Assembly: GCF_023343835.1 (NCBI RefSeq)
Contig: NC_064447.1
Coordinates: 10,374,501-10,438,500 of the forward strand
Reading direction: 5' to 3'
DNA: 64,000 bases
From: Lagopus muta
Taxonomy: Eukaryota > Chordata > Aves > Galliformes > Phasianidae
Position numbers and translations under genes: made by a program. Below, in pieces: positions 53,153 through 64,000 of this stretch; position 1 is the stretch's first letter; each line of letters begins with the position of its first letter. Under the pieces are notes generated by a model. It was not told the origin of the DNA. It saw only the letters and a program-made list of their open reading frames with translations, and ran no database searches.

Positions 53153-53374
53153 TCTGCTCCACACTGCCTGCGTGCTCCCGACCTCCGCAAGTGCCTTCAC
53201 ACCACTGATCAGCATCAGTGCAGAGATGCCAAGTCGCTGCAGATTAATCTGTTCTGTGCTTATCCTAGCACCTCTTCCCCAGCAGCTCTCAGAAGCATTA
53301 ATTCATGCCCCGAGAGAGGAACTCGGTGCTTTTATTCCCACCCTGTACAGAGAGAAAAGAAGGCTGCAGGTTCT

Positions 53375-53800
53375 GCAAATCGGAATGGCTTAGGTTGGAA
53401 GAAGCCTTCAAGATCATCTATTTCCAACCCCCTGCCATGGGCTGGCTGGCCCCCATCGGATAAGGCTGCCCAGGATCCCATTCAATCTGGCTTTGAGTAC
53501 TTCCAGAGATGGGGCATCCACAGCCTCTCTGGGCAATCTGTTCCAGCATCTCACTCCCCTCTGAGTTAAAAATTTCTTCCTAATATCTAACCTAAATCTT
53601 CCCTCTTTTAGTTTAAAGCCATTCCCCTCTGTCCTATCACTATCAGACCGTGTAAGTCGCTTTCCCTCCTGCTTGTAAGCTCCCTTCAACTACTAGAAGA
53701 CTGCAATGAGGTCTCCCCAGAGCCTTCTCTTCTCCAAGCTAACCAAGCCCAGCATCCTCCCTGTTCCTCCCTGGGGCCACAATTCACCCCAAAGCCACCT
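53375..53800 (-). pseudogene. CR1 LINE fragment with the end of ORF2 (reverse transcriptase protein)
   Basis: On the minus strand two reading frames (53760-53693 and 53689-53414) give LEKRRLWGDLIAVF, then FLTQRGVRCWNRLPREAVDA and PSLEVLKARL. These are the well-known C-terminal residues of the CR1 ORF2 polyprotein. The frames are broken by a stop near 53692. The element ends at about 53380 with the usual 'aacctaagccatt' tail (reverse complement). It is a dead, 5'-truncated retrotransposon copy. Confidence 0.88.
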
Positions 53801-55602
53801 CCATCTCTGAGATGGATCCCAGTGATGCTGAGACATCATGGGTTGCACGGTGTGAAGTGCCACACATCTTCCATCATCCTCACACTCCCTGTGCCGGATA
53901 GACATGGGCCAGAAAACAATGGGCATTGGCAGGAGCAGTCCTGAGCCCAGAACCAGAATCACCTTTTCCTTTTGCACGGCTGTGTGTAAGCCATGCACTC
54001 GCCCTGCTCCTCCAGCACGGGTGACCGCCTGCTCCCAGTGCATCTGAACAGATTTCCACCATGCAAATGGAAAGGCCCCAGCGGGTCTGAATAGGAGCCC
54101 TTGAGGTATTACCTCAGCAGTGCCTCGAGGCAACCACCTGAATCCTTCTCTGATGGCCCGCTGCAGGAGCTCCAAAAGTCCCCAGCGGCTGGGGACTATG
54201 GGCAGATAGTGCCCCCAGCCCTCCAAAAACATGGCATGGGAAACATCGAGATGCCCAGGCAGGAAACCGAGCTGAAGTTTTCACATTAATCATATCAAGC
54301 TCTATTCTTTTTCATCTATTTCAAGGCAAGTCAAAAAGAGGTTCACACTCTCCCCTGGCAAACCACAGAGGATGACGTGAGCCTGTCTCTTGCATTGCAA
54401 GTAGAGTGTGTCAAGCAATTAGCAAGTAATCAGGAATTCAGATGCGGCGGGCAGGATGCGATCCCTCCAAGCGCTGGCAGGAGCAGAACTCAGCCTGGAG
54501 TTCCCAGCGGGTGCGGAAGGCAGCAGAGGGAGCAGGAGCTGCTGGGGAGCGTCCTGATGCAGCCACCAAGGACCCCAGCACAGCCCTTCCCAATGCATTT
54601 CCAGGTTGCATTCCTGCTGTTCCCATCTCCCTGCAGCATCCTCCCATACCCGGAGCCGGCACTGCAGCAACAAGAAGCAAAGCAAACCCTTTGCAGTGGG
54701 GACGTGCACCTCCTGCAGCACCACCAGCACCCAGAGCGACACGGGGAGGGCAGGGGCTGTGGGTGGGGGGCACAGCCCATCGCTCCCCTCACCAAGGTGC
54801 TGCAGACAATGCCCTCTGCCAGCCCCCCTCCCGCCGCCCCTTTATCCACAGAGCCCTCCATCTGTCTCCAGATGGGGTGTTTCTCCCACTCCAGTCAAAC
54901 CGATTCAGAGCGGAACAATGATGCTTTGTTAACAAAACAATTTTTGTGTGTCAAGCCCTCCTCTTTGCGGTTTCCCCCCCCCCCCCCTCCAACCCCCCAG
55001 TCCCCAGTGGGTCAGCTTTGTGTGGCGTCCTACATTTTGTTGTTTCTTTCCCATTTTAAAGGCTCCGTATTTCAGTACAAAAGGTGCCCGCGGAGCAGCT
55101 TTTATCTGCGAGGCGAGATGTGACACAGACGCGGATCACCGTTGCGACAGGAGGTTGTGATGCGGCGGCTGAGGGTGGTGTCAGGACCTTCAGAGTGATG
55201 AAGCATTATTTCCAGTGATTTTTGCCTCCGGGATAAAAATGAGAGCTGCTCCTATCAGCGAGCGGGAATCACCCTGGGGCTGGCGGAGGGGGGACGCAAC
55301 GCAGTGTGAGCCACATGCAGCCCTGCCTGGACCTGTGGGCTCAGCCCCATTTCTGTTTGCACAGCACAAACCTGATGGCATTGGGACCTGATGGCAACGG
55401 AAGGCGCTGAGCTGCGCTGAGTTCTTGGGTTGGGATTCACCCCTGCGCCCAGTGCAGCGACAATGACTCTATTCTCAATACATCTGCACTGCACAGGTCT
55501 CCAGGAAAACCAGCTTTTCTTTCCTTTCTTTTTCCCCTTTCTTAATTTCTTTTTTTTTTTTTTTCCCCCTAAGCAACATGCACACAAACCACTCCACACA
55601 CA

Positions 55603-55626
55603 GCAACCAACCAACCAACCAACCCA
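55603..55626. repeat. (CCAA)n microsatellite
   Basis: Five to six copies of CCAA following a T-rich tract (55540-55570). Confidence 0.8.
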
Positions 55627-55941
55627 CGGCTCCAAAGCAAACAGCCCCGCGCTCCTCGCAGCCCAGCGATGCGTAACACAAGAGGGGCCCTTTCTTCCAG
55701 CTCCAACCCCTCCTCCTTCCTGTCCTCAGGTAACTGCATCCTCATGGAAACACCAACACCGCTCTGCGTCACCCCGCTGCCTGCGGCCGGCACCCTGCAG
55801 TGCTTGGGAGCAGAGCCACAAGCACAAGCCGTGCCATGGCCCTTCCTCCCAGCACTTCTCAGCTCTGGTTGTGGCCATCCCCATCTCCCATGCGCAGGCT
55901 GCAGCAGGGGGATGAAACACGATGGGGGCAATCACCATCAG

Positions 55942-55998
55942 GGATGCAAAATGCCATCCATTCCAGGACTCGGATGCAAAATGCCATCCATTCCAGGA

Positions 55999-56001
<3 letters not shown>
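55942..56001. repeat. Perfect 30-bp tandem duplication
   Basis: The 30-base unit starting GGATGCAAAATGCC and ending GGACTC occurs twice with no mismatch, ending exactly where a GT microsatellite starts. Confidence 0.9.

Positions 56002-56044
<43 letters not shown>
56002..56044. repeat. (GT)n microsatellite, about 21 units
   Basis: A pure GT run directly abutting the 30-bp duplication. Confidence 0.92.
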
Positions 56045-56046
<2 letters not shown>

Positions 56047-58599
56047 CAATGGGGATGACCACAATTCAGTCCATCTTCAGGGAGCACGCTGCTGCCACTG
56101 GGAACTTCTGAGTGCTGGGCAGCACCACAGCCTTCCCCTCCCAGCACCTCCAGCTGCGATCCAGCCCAGAGCTGTCCCTTCTCAAGGACTTTGAAGGAAG
56201 CGTGGTGTGGAATTAAGTCTCAGTGCTTTTTATATGTAAAACACTGAATTTAGCAGCTAATGGCAATTCCCAGCAGAAAAGGACAGTTAGCAGCGGCTGG
56301 GATATTTATGAATACTTTTTCAGCACATGCTGGGAGGGAGGAAATCTATGGGTCCTGCTGGGAAGGTCTCGCTCAGCTGCTGCAAAGTTGCTGCATGGCT
56401 TTTATGGTGGTTCTGTCCCTTCTCTCAGCCCCTCTCCATACACGTGTCACCACAGCATATCCAGGAGGCCTCCATCCTTCCCTGGACACTCCACCAATTT
56501 CCTGCCAAACCAATGCAGGGCTGTACCCGTGGGTGAAGCACTGAAGCAGACACACACCATGCCCATGCCCAGCATTTCTGGGAGGTTTTTCATTGAGAAC
56601 GCATTGTTTTCTCCCCAGCAAAGCCAGGGAAGAATTTACAGCCAGATCACTCTGCTTTCTCTTTCCTGGGACAGAAAATCAGCTTTGAGCCATTGCTATC
56701 AGCAAAACACACGTTCCTCAGCAGCATTCAGGGTGAAAATATTCCCTGTGCAGATCTCCTTTTATGTCCACAACACACCGCCCCGGTGGAGGGCTCTCTT
56801 GCAAAGAAAAGCCGTGATAACTCCCAGCCCCATCGCTAAGATCAGGTACGGGAAGCAGCATCCCTCAGTCCAGATGAGATGTCCTGAACTCTTCCACCTC
56901 TGCCTTCAGCTGAGTCAAACGAAAGAACAGATGGAGAACAACCTGCTGGTAGCATCCTGCTCGCCCTCCGCGTCCTCCAGCCTGGAGGTGGAAGGGACAC
57001 AGAGAGAGAAGGGAAAGCAGGAGGTGAGGGCAGACTCAGCGCTTCCCACCCGAGGACCAGGAGGCGCAGTGCCATCCCACACGTGGGCCATGCCGAGCAC
57101 ACAGCGAGCACAGCGCTGCGGTTAGGCACCAGGTAGTGGGGCACAGCTGCAGAGCAGCTCACGGCTGCAGAATGCAGGCAGTGCCCTAAGGAAGTCACGG
57201 CTCTGTTGGCTGTAAGCCGCTCAGGTGTCTTAACACCAGGATTTGTTATGAGCTCGGTGCCTGACTCTGTGACCTTCACCATGTATTTTTTAGTGCTGTT
57301 CTCGTGCACGTGTGAGCAGATCTCCTTCCACTGCAGCCTCATCCTTTCACCATCCTTCTCGAGTAAACAACACCTGGGTGCCTTGGCATCCCTCCCCCGG
57401 GTGCCCCTGTCCCCAGGCACAGCAGGTACCCCTGCTCACACTGCATCCAGGGACAGTCACACTGGGGACAGAGATGGAGAGCACCCACGAGCAGGTGAGG
57501 TTCCGCACCCTCCTTGTGCTTTTGCACAAGCCACCCACTGCTAACACTGCTGCCACCAAGAGTAAAGGCAAGGAAGCCATAAAATCACCACAGCAAGAAG
57601 GGAGGGATGGGGAAAGGAGAGTCATCTGATGGGAATGTGGCTCCTCTGCAGGAGCACAGACTCCCACGTGCCCGCAGCACTCACGGATGCTGGGCCGGGG
57701 GCTGTCACAAGGCACTCCCTGAACGTGCTGGGAGAGGGAGAAGAAGAAACGGGAACCACCTTAAGGGAAGGGAGCCACAAGGAGAACAGTTCAAAATGAC
57801 TGCATACTTTCCCAATATCACCGCTCCACGTAAGCACTGCTGTCATTGCCCTTGGGACGTTGCACAACGGCGAGAGGGAGGGGCAGCACCCAGAAAGCCT
57901 CCTTGCTGCCACCCCGGGGGGCAGCCCAGCATGGCACAGGGATGGCATGGGGACATAAGCAGCACATCCAGCTCCACTGCTAGAGGTAGCCCCGAAGGCA
58001 ACGCTGCTCGCGGGAGCCGGAGCACTTCCCAGGGACTCCCTCCAGGGAGCAAAAGCAAAAAGCAAGGAACAGAGCCCACGGTGCAAAGAGGAAAAAAGCG
58101 AGAGAGAGATATAAGGGCTCCATTCAAGCGCTCTCGCTCTCAGGAAGTCTCACGCAGAGCAGCTGGTCTTTAAGACATGACATGCAAGCACCAAGCGCTT
58201 ACATTTCTGGGTGCTTTTCTCAGTGACGCACAGACAGGGACAGCCACTCGACCCCTGCGAGCAGGAGAAGGGCTGACTCATGCTGCCAGCCACGTTCCTG
58301 AGCAGGGCACGGTGCTCCAGAGAGCAGCAGAGGAGCAGAACAGCGGACCCAGGCGAGGACACCGTGCACATAATCATGCAAACAACAGCAGAGCTGCAGC
58401 ACGCTGGGTGCTTGGATAGAGCACGCACAGCTTCTGCTCCCAGAAGCAGCCAGAGTCGGGAGGGAAACCTCAGCGAGATGCAGTCCCAAGGTTTAACACA
58501 AGCGTGGGCCACCAGCCATTCAATAGGATGCTATGCTGATTTGCTGCTATCGGGTCTCCTGCCAGGTTCATCGCTGTGCCGGCTGGGTCCCGTCCAGCA

Positions 58600-58995
58600 A
58601 TGCATTAAGTGATGTGACTATTTCTGTTCTCATCACATGTTTGCTCTCATCCTCTCCAGGGTTTGCGAGGGAGGGGGGAAACACGCATTCGTTATGGAGC
58701 ATCTTATTTTTGGTGAGGTTTTTCCTTTCTCTCCATATGTGTGTTGTGGGGTTGGCAGAGGAAAAGGGGGATTTTATTTTCCTAATATCCAATACTCGGG
58801 TATTTCCGTTAGAGGAGGCAAAGTCAAAGAAATGCTAATCAAATATCCAGGAGTGCACAGTGCTGACATCTGCACCTCGCTACTATATGGCCTTTCATTA
58901 GCATTACCTAAATGTACGACCATACAAAGAGCAGATTTCCTTAGCAACAGGGCTGCCTTCATATTTTCTCCCCGCTACCCCCTGCCCTTAGAAGA
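58600..58995. promoter_or_regulatory. Putative conserved non-coding element (E)
   Basis: A long unique AT-rich segment with 'gtgctgacatctgcacc', 'cctttcattagcattacc' and 'aatgctaatcaaatatcc'. The TAATCA/ATTAGC words suggest homeodomain sites. Confidence 0.3.
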
Positions 58996-59684
58996 AAAAT
59001 GACTTCAGCTCTTTTGCAGAGCGGTGCTCACAGCCACTCTGCGCTGCAGCAGCGCTCCGCGGCGCCGCCAGGCTTTGCTATATGCTGCATCTGGGATGCT
59101 CCACTCTCTACGCTGGGACCCGCGAGCCATAAAGCAACCTCTTGACTTAGCTCTTCTGCACAGCCTCCATAAAACTCCTTCCCTATCCGAGCATATGCAA
59201 AAGAGCATCCTCTGGATGACTTACGGCTCTGCATGCGCGGCGGTGCCGGCACCGGCGGCTGCCCCAAATCTGCTCCCTGCCACCCGGTGCACAGATCATG
59301 CTTCCATCCATCTCTGCCCTGGGCAGGGAGCTGCCAGCCACCCCCCCCCCCTCCCCTCCCCTCTCCCCGGATCTGGGCCAGCAAGACTGAACACTCCATC
59401 CTCCGCGTGCTCCCCCGGTGCCACCGCCTGGTGCGCTGGGCTATTTTAGGAGATCGTCTGGGAGCCTGGCACACGCAGCGCGCTGCCGGGAACTCCCTGC
59501 TTCTGCTTCTGAAAGCTGGAGGCTGGGATCCTGCTGGGACTCACCCCTGTGATTCCCAAGGGCTGATCCTCCTCTGACCACGAAGGGGTACACCCCAGCT
59601 CTGCACCGCTCCCCAGCCTCCCCGTGCCACCGTTCCCTGCCTTTCCCACACGGATACTCGCTCCCTTTTCCGTTACGACAGGGT

Positions 59685-59890
59685 TTTTTGATTGCACGAT
59701 CGCATAACTATAATGAGACAAATATTTATTTTGCAGATATGGGTTAATCAGACCGAAGGTATAGAAATATTTCATGCGCTAATCAGAGTACCTTCAGCAA
59801 TCAGTATAGTAAATAACTCAGGTAAATTAACATAGGAGAGTTCCCTTATCGGGTTTTAGTCTAAGATATATGTGCATTAAGGACTAATTT
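59685..59890. promoter_or_regulatory. Putative conserved non-coding element (F)
   Basis: Dense AT-rich unique sequence: 'agatatgggttaatcagacc', 'catgcgctaatcagagtacc', 'agcaatcagtatagtaaat' and 'ggtaaattaacataggag'. TAATCAG occurs twice and CAATCAG once, a regular spacing suggesting a cluster of related sites. Confidence 0.35.
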
Positions 59891-60559
59891 GCCCTCCCCG
59901 CTCCAATCTGGACTGGAGCCCAAGATGGGGTTCAGCCCAAGGTCCCTCCCATACGTTTCCGTGGGCTCTGCTCCTCGCGGGATCAGGGATGAATATTCAG
60001 CAGTTCACTCGCTGCTGCGCCTTTGTTTTCCACGCTCTGCACCTTTAAATTTCCAAAGGCTCCGCTGTTTGCAGCTCAGACAGCCTTTTTGCATTCAGTT
60101 CATCGCAGGCTGACACAGAAGACACGATGGAGCAGGTTGTGCCTCCTGCTCCGAGCCCTTCACGCCGCTCTGGCAGCATCAGGGGCCATATTAAGAGCCG
60201 ACAGTAATTAGCGAATCCTCCCGGCGCAGAGCAGCCGCCGGCCGCACCGGGGCAATGCAGAGGGGCTCCGTGTGTGGGGTGCAGGGGGGGCTGGTGGTGG
60301 GATGAGCCAAGTGATAACAAGGCACTGCTGCAAATCAGCGGTCCCAGGAGATGCCTTATGCGTAAGGGTAAGAGATGCTCAAACCCCCACATGTCCCCCG
60401 CTCAGGAATCAGTGCCCCAAACCACAGCCGCCGTGCTTCGCAGCTCCTACAACCAACATTTTCCTGGGTTTGCTCCGAAATAAAGTGCCTGCGGAAGACA
60501 CGGAGCTTCTGCCCTTGCCTCTGTGATGTTTTGGGATCCCTGGGAACAAAAAAAGCACC

Positions 60560-60915
60560 GGAGGAATGGCAGGCATTATAGTAACGATGGTGACAAATTT
60601 AATTAGAGCAGGAAGCTCTGGAGCGGATTTCAAATGGCAACACGGCATTTTGTGTGAAAGCATCGCTCCCCCCGCCCCCACCCTCGGGATGCATCCCCCT
60701 CATCTCCCCACACGCTCCCCCCAAGGACCAACGCATTCCCGCGGTCTGGAAAACGCAACCGTAGAGCAATGCAATAATACAGCAGCCAGATGTGCAACAG
60801 TATATCCAACGTGTCATTCAAAGGAGCCCTTCAGCAGCGCCGAGACATGCTATCCCGCAATCTTAACTAATACATCCTGGGGCCCTGGAGGAGTTGATGG
60901 ATGTATACAATTCCT
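60560..60915. promoter_or_regulatory. Putative conserved non-coding element (G)
   Basis: Contains 'attatagtaacgatggtgac', 'gacaaatttaattagagcag' and 'caatcttaactaatacatcc' on either side of a C-rich patch (60665-60725). Confidence 0.25.
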
Positions 60916-61179
60916 TTTCCTACAGCTGTGGTCCCTTTTAGAGGGGGCATCCAGACTCAACAATAGCCCCGCTGTTGCTTTCAAGACAGAACCGCCTCAG
61001 ACGGAGCTGGCTCGATCCCGACCCTGCCGCAATGGGGTCGGTGGGGTTTGGGGGGCTGGAGGCAGGATCTGCCATCCGCAGCTTCACCTCGTGCTACAGC
61101 CTCCGAGAAACCTTGGTAACTGGTTGGAATAGAACCACCTTGGGGAAAAGGCAAGCGGAGAGGAGCAGGTAATAAGATT

Positions 61180-61340
61180 TCTAACTGGTGCTGGTAGAAA
61201 GGAGGAAGTAATATAACAGTTTAATTAATCTATGCCTATTAGCGTTATTAAAGAAAACAGGGAGCTATTGGAGATTTACCTCGGAGAATATCATCAAACG
61301 GGGACCTTCTGCGGGGAATTTGATGTCTCTGTGCCCAATT
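61180..61340. promoter_or_regulatory. Putative conserved non-coding element (H)
   Basis: 'taacagtttaattaatctat', 'gcctattagcgttattaaag' and 'ggagaatatcatcaaacggg' form an unbroken unique stretch with TTAATTAA and TTATTA cores. Confidence 0.35.
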
Positions 61341-62124
61341 TATAACCAGCACGGAGGTGTGGTGTTAGTGACAGCCAGCGCTGAAATGTCACAGTGCTTA
61401 GAAGTCATTAGCTGGGGACACAGGGAGAGAGAAAGAGAGGATGGAGGAGGGGACAAGGGAGAAATGGGGAAGGAAGGAAAAGGAATTAATTTAATTAAAA
61501 ATATCTTTAGAGCCTGTCTCTTGATTTGTGTGGTTTTGGGGCTTGGCAGAGCTGCTGAGAACGGTGTGGAAGGAAAATCAAGGTTGCTGGGGCTTTTTGA
61601 AGCTGATAAAAAAAAATAAGCACACTTTTCATGTTCAGGAAGATAAATCCCCATTTTCTCAGTCTCAAGACAATCCAGTTATTTACTGACAGTTTTACTG
61701 TGAAATAAAAAGGGCTTTAAGCTTCTTTCTACTTGATGTCTCCATAGCCTGAATATTATTAGATCCCAGCCTGGTGCAGCTGGAGTTTTGGTTAATAAAT
61801 TTAACGTCATTAGACAGAAAAGCCTTCTCCTGAATGTTGCAATTCTCTTTTCTTTTTTTTTTTTCTTTTTCTTGCCATTGCAGTCAGACTGTATGTAGGT
61901 GGTAAGAATCAAAAGAAAGGAAGTGCGCCTGGCAAACAGGGGAGCGCTAAAAAAAGGCTTTGCTGGGGTTGTGGCTGGGCAGCAGGCTGCTGTACCAGCA
62001 GACGGCACTGGGTTGAGCCCCCCCAGCCCCAAACAACGCCGTGGTGCAGGCGCTGGGACATCTTTCCATAACACCACAGTGCCTCGTTGGGCCCAGGGGA
62101 GGGGATGGAAGTATGGAGGTCATG

Positions 62125-62268
62125 TCCAACATGGCGGTCACATCCAACATGGGTGTCACGTCCAACATGGCCACCGTGTCCAACATGGCCACCGTGTCCA
62201 ACATGGCAGCCATGTCCAACATGGCGGTCACATCCAACACGGTGGCCATTTCCAACATGGCGGCGAGG
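62125..62268. repeat. 18-bp minisatellite, 8 copies, with YY1-like motifs
   Basis: Eight exact-length 18-base units starting TCCAACATGG. Units 1, 6 and 8 carry CAACATGGCGG, matching the YY1 consensus core ATGGCGG. Others vary (ATGGCCACC, ATGGGTG, ACGGTGGCC). A Ser-Asn-Met-Ala-like reading frame across it is a by-product of the 18-base period. Confidence 0.9.
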
Positions 62269-63182
62269 CCTCTTGCACCACGACAGGGCCCTTGTGTGTG
62301 GTGGCTCAGGACCACCTCAGTGATTCACAATGGGGCTGTGCAGAGGAAAAGTCTTGTTTTCCAGCCAATGTCTGCCATCAAAGCAAGGCCAAGGGAGAAA
62401 CAAAACATGAGCTGGTGGAACAAGACGGGGAATGGAGATGAGGGGTGGACAAGGAGGAGGCATATGGCGAGGTCTCCATCTCCCCCTGTGGGAAGGCAGG
62501 CCACCATGGCCCCTCAGAGCAGGGTTCAGCCCTGCAGGAGGATGCCGTGGTTGGGCCCCCACTTCCCACCAGCAACCCTGAACTGCAGTGGGGATTCATT
62601 TTGTGAAGAAAGCAACGAGGTTGGAAGAGATGGGCTGGAGAGAGGCTTCATTACGGGCTGAGAGCCACCCAGCATGGCTGCTTTTGGTTCTCTGGTTGTA
62701 AAACCCTATAGGTGCTGGGGACACTGGGGCTTTGGAAGCAGGAGAGGGGAAATGGAGGACATGGATTCACCTCCCACCCGGTGGCCCTGCAGCTGTGGGT
62801 TCTCTGCATACAGAAAGAGCCTTTGAATGCAAGATAAGCACTGTCACAAAATAAACAGTCCGTTGGAAGGGGAGAAGCAAAAGAGGGGTCTGGGGGAGAT
62901 AGCGAGGGACGGGGCGAGCCAGGGACGGTTGCGGAGCCGGGGGCTGCCAGGAGGGGAAGGAAGTGGTTGTTGTGGGAGTAACGTCAGGAAGAGCCTCCTG
63001 AGGGGCCCCGGCAGGCAGGGAGAGATCAGAGAGTGCAAGGGATGGGGACAGGAACGGAGGAGCAGTGAGGCAGGAGAGGCTGAGAGAAAGGGTCTGCAGG
63101 GGGATGAGGATGGGGACGGGGATGTTCCCTGGGGCCACGGAGAGCAGCAGCACCCCGAAGTGCTGCCACATCACCGAGATGT

Positions 63183-63268
63183 GGTTAGTGGGCATGGTGG
63201 GGACGGGTTAACAGTTGGACATGATGAACTTCGTGGCCTTTCCCAACTTTCACGATCCTATGATTCCT
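63183..63268 (+). mobile_element. CR1-like LINE 3' end
   Basis: 'ggttaacagttggacatgatgaacttcgtggcctttcccaactttcacga' followed by 'tcctatgattcc' is a diverged sense-strand CR1 tail. Confidence 0.7.
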
Positions 63269-63579
63269 CTGCCCAAACTGATTTCTAAAAGAAAGGTGGA
63301 GGTTTTTTTTTTAAGAATTATTTAATCCTTGTTTTGAAATCCCCCTCTGGTGCAGTACAGCAAAACAAATAACCACAAGAAGCGAGGACAGGCGATCGGC
63401 AGCAGATGGCTGCGACGACAGCTATCTCCATACCTGCACACCCCGACCTCACAGCCTTCACACCTGGAGGTGCTCCTGCACCCGCTGCCCGCGCCGGGCA
63501 AACAATTGCACGGATATGGGAGCACAGACAGCAGCGCCAGGAGCTGCTGGAGGGAAATCCAGTTCCGAGCCAAGGCAAT

Positions 63580-63965
63580 GCATGCAGAGTCATTAATCTA
63601 GGTCTGGTGCCAATAGGGATGGCTTTGCATTAGCGCCGGGCCCCTTTGTAGTTCAGACAATCGGTCGCATTCAAACAGCGCGAGATAACGCTGCGGAAAG
63701 CTGAGACCATCGCAGCTCATTCCTCCTGTAAGGGGTGGGGAGAGAGGATTTGCGGGCAAAATAGCATTGCATTAATGGGACTGCTCAGTATTCTGCACAG
63801 ACGCCGGCGGATAATGTCTTCGCAAACTAACTGCAATAAATTAATTAAATTAATCTACTATGCCGTGCTTGTCCCCACCCAACATCAAATTCAAGGATGA
63901 TCAGGGCTTGCCTTATCCTCCATAGCCTACGAAAGAATCTGATCTCACTTGCTCTAGAGTTTCCG
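63580..63965. promoter_or_regulatory. Putative conserved non-coding element (I)
   Basis: Unique AT-rich sequence to near the window edge: 'gcattgcattaatgggactg', 'actaactgcaataaattaat' and 'taaattaatctactatgccg'. It may continue beyond the window. Compositional inference only. Confidence 0.35.
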
Positions 63966-64000
63966 AGGCACTGAATTGCAAAGTACCACCTGCCTCACTA

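Larger units (their letters stand above)
23445..64000 (-). other. RAI1: RAI1 upstream intron / 5' region (non-coding)
   Basis: The acceptor CTCTCTCTTCGCAG|ATAAC at 23445-23446 shows that non-coding 5' exons lie further right. In mammals they are tens of kilobases away, so most of this 40 kb is intron. No reading frame here resembles a conserved gene. The contents are tandem repeats, CR1 fragments, simple repeats, CpG-rich patches and AT-rich unique stretches, listed separately. I cannot place the 5' exons with confidence. Confidence 0.75.

Noticed and set aside
53048-53569. 173-codon plus-strand frame
   Set aside because: It overlaps a CR1 tail and the antisense of the CR1 ORF2 fragment; no homology.

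Overview
This is vertebrate, and almost certainly avian, nuclear DNA, most likely from a galliform such as chicken. The evidence is many short CR1 LINE 3' ends, compact GC-rich introns, numerous minisatellites, and two genes that align residue by residue with known vertebrate proteins. The gene order matches the vertebrate block TOM1L2 - SREBF1 - RAI1 (human 17p11.2, the Smith-Magenis region). I could run no search; assignments rest on reading the translated exons and splice sites.

Layout. Positions 1-2480 look like the 3' UTR of a plus-strand gene ending at AATAAA (2461-2466), probably TOM1L2 by synteny, with no coding exon visible. Positions 2475-5110 are a CpG island holding the SREBF1 promoter and first exon. 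SREBF1 (+) has 19 coding exons from 3869 to 13363. They join without a phase error into a 1,116-residue SREBP-1 with acidic N-terminus, bHLH-zipper, two membrane segments around a luminal loop, and the C-terminal SCAP-binding domain. Intron 16 carries a miR-33 hairpin. Intron 1 carries an LXR/SREBP-type internal promoter (5972-6090) with a candidate alternative 1c-like first exon. The SREBF1 3' UTR ends near 14155.

RAI1 (-) converges on SREBF1. Its 3' UTR runs from about 14465 to 16201 and its four coding exons from 16202 to 23428. One 5.5-kb exon encodes nearly the whole protein, and three small exons finish the extended PHD finger. Everything from 23445 to 64000 is upstream of the RAI1 start codon and appears to be non-coding intron or 5' region. 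It contains long minisatellites (23.6-24.5, 27.7-28.1, 29.2-29.7, 30.7-31.7 and 62.1-62.3 kb), microsatellites, CR1 fragments, two CpG-rich segments (39.2-40.1 and 46.2-47.4 kb), and several AT-rich non-repetitive stretches that look like conserved regulatory elements.

How the parts work together. SREBF1 encodes the membrane-bound master activator of fatty-acid and sterol synthesis genes. Its intronic miR-33 is known in other vertebrates to repress cholesterol export and fatty-acid oxidation, so host and microRNA act in concert. The SRE and LXRE clusters imply auto-activation and oxysterol control. RAI1 is a nuclear chromatin regulator, metabolically relevant but not known to be part of the same pathway. 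I found no sign of a wholly unknown protein system. The most notable observations are regulatory: the two SRE-type promoter clusters, the extended 1c-like exon, the promoter-like cluster in intron 9, the unusual S1P site, and the minisatellite with YY1-like motifs.
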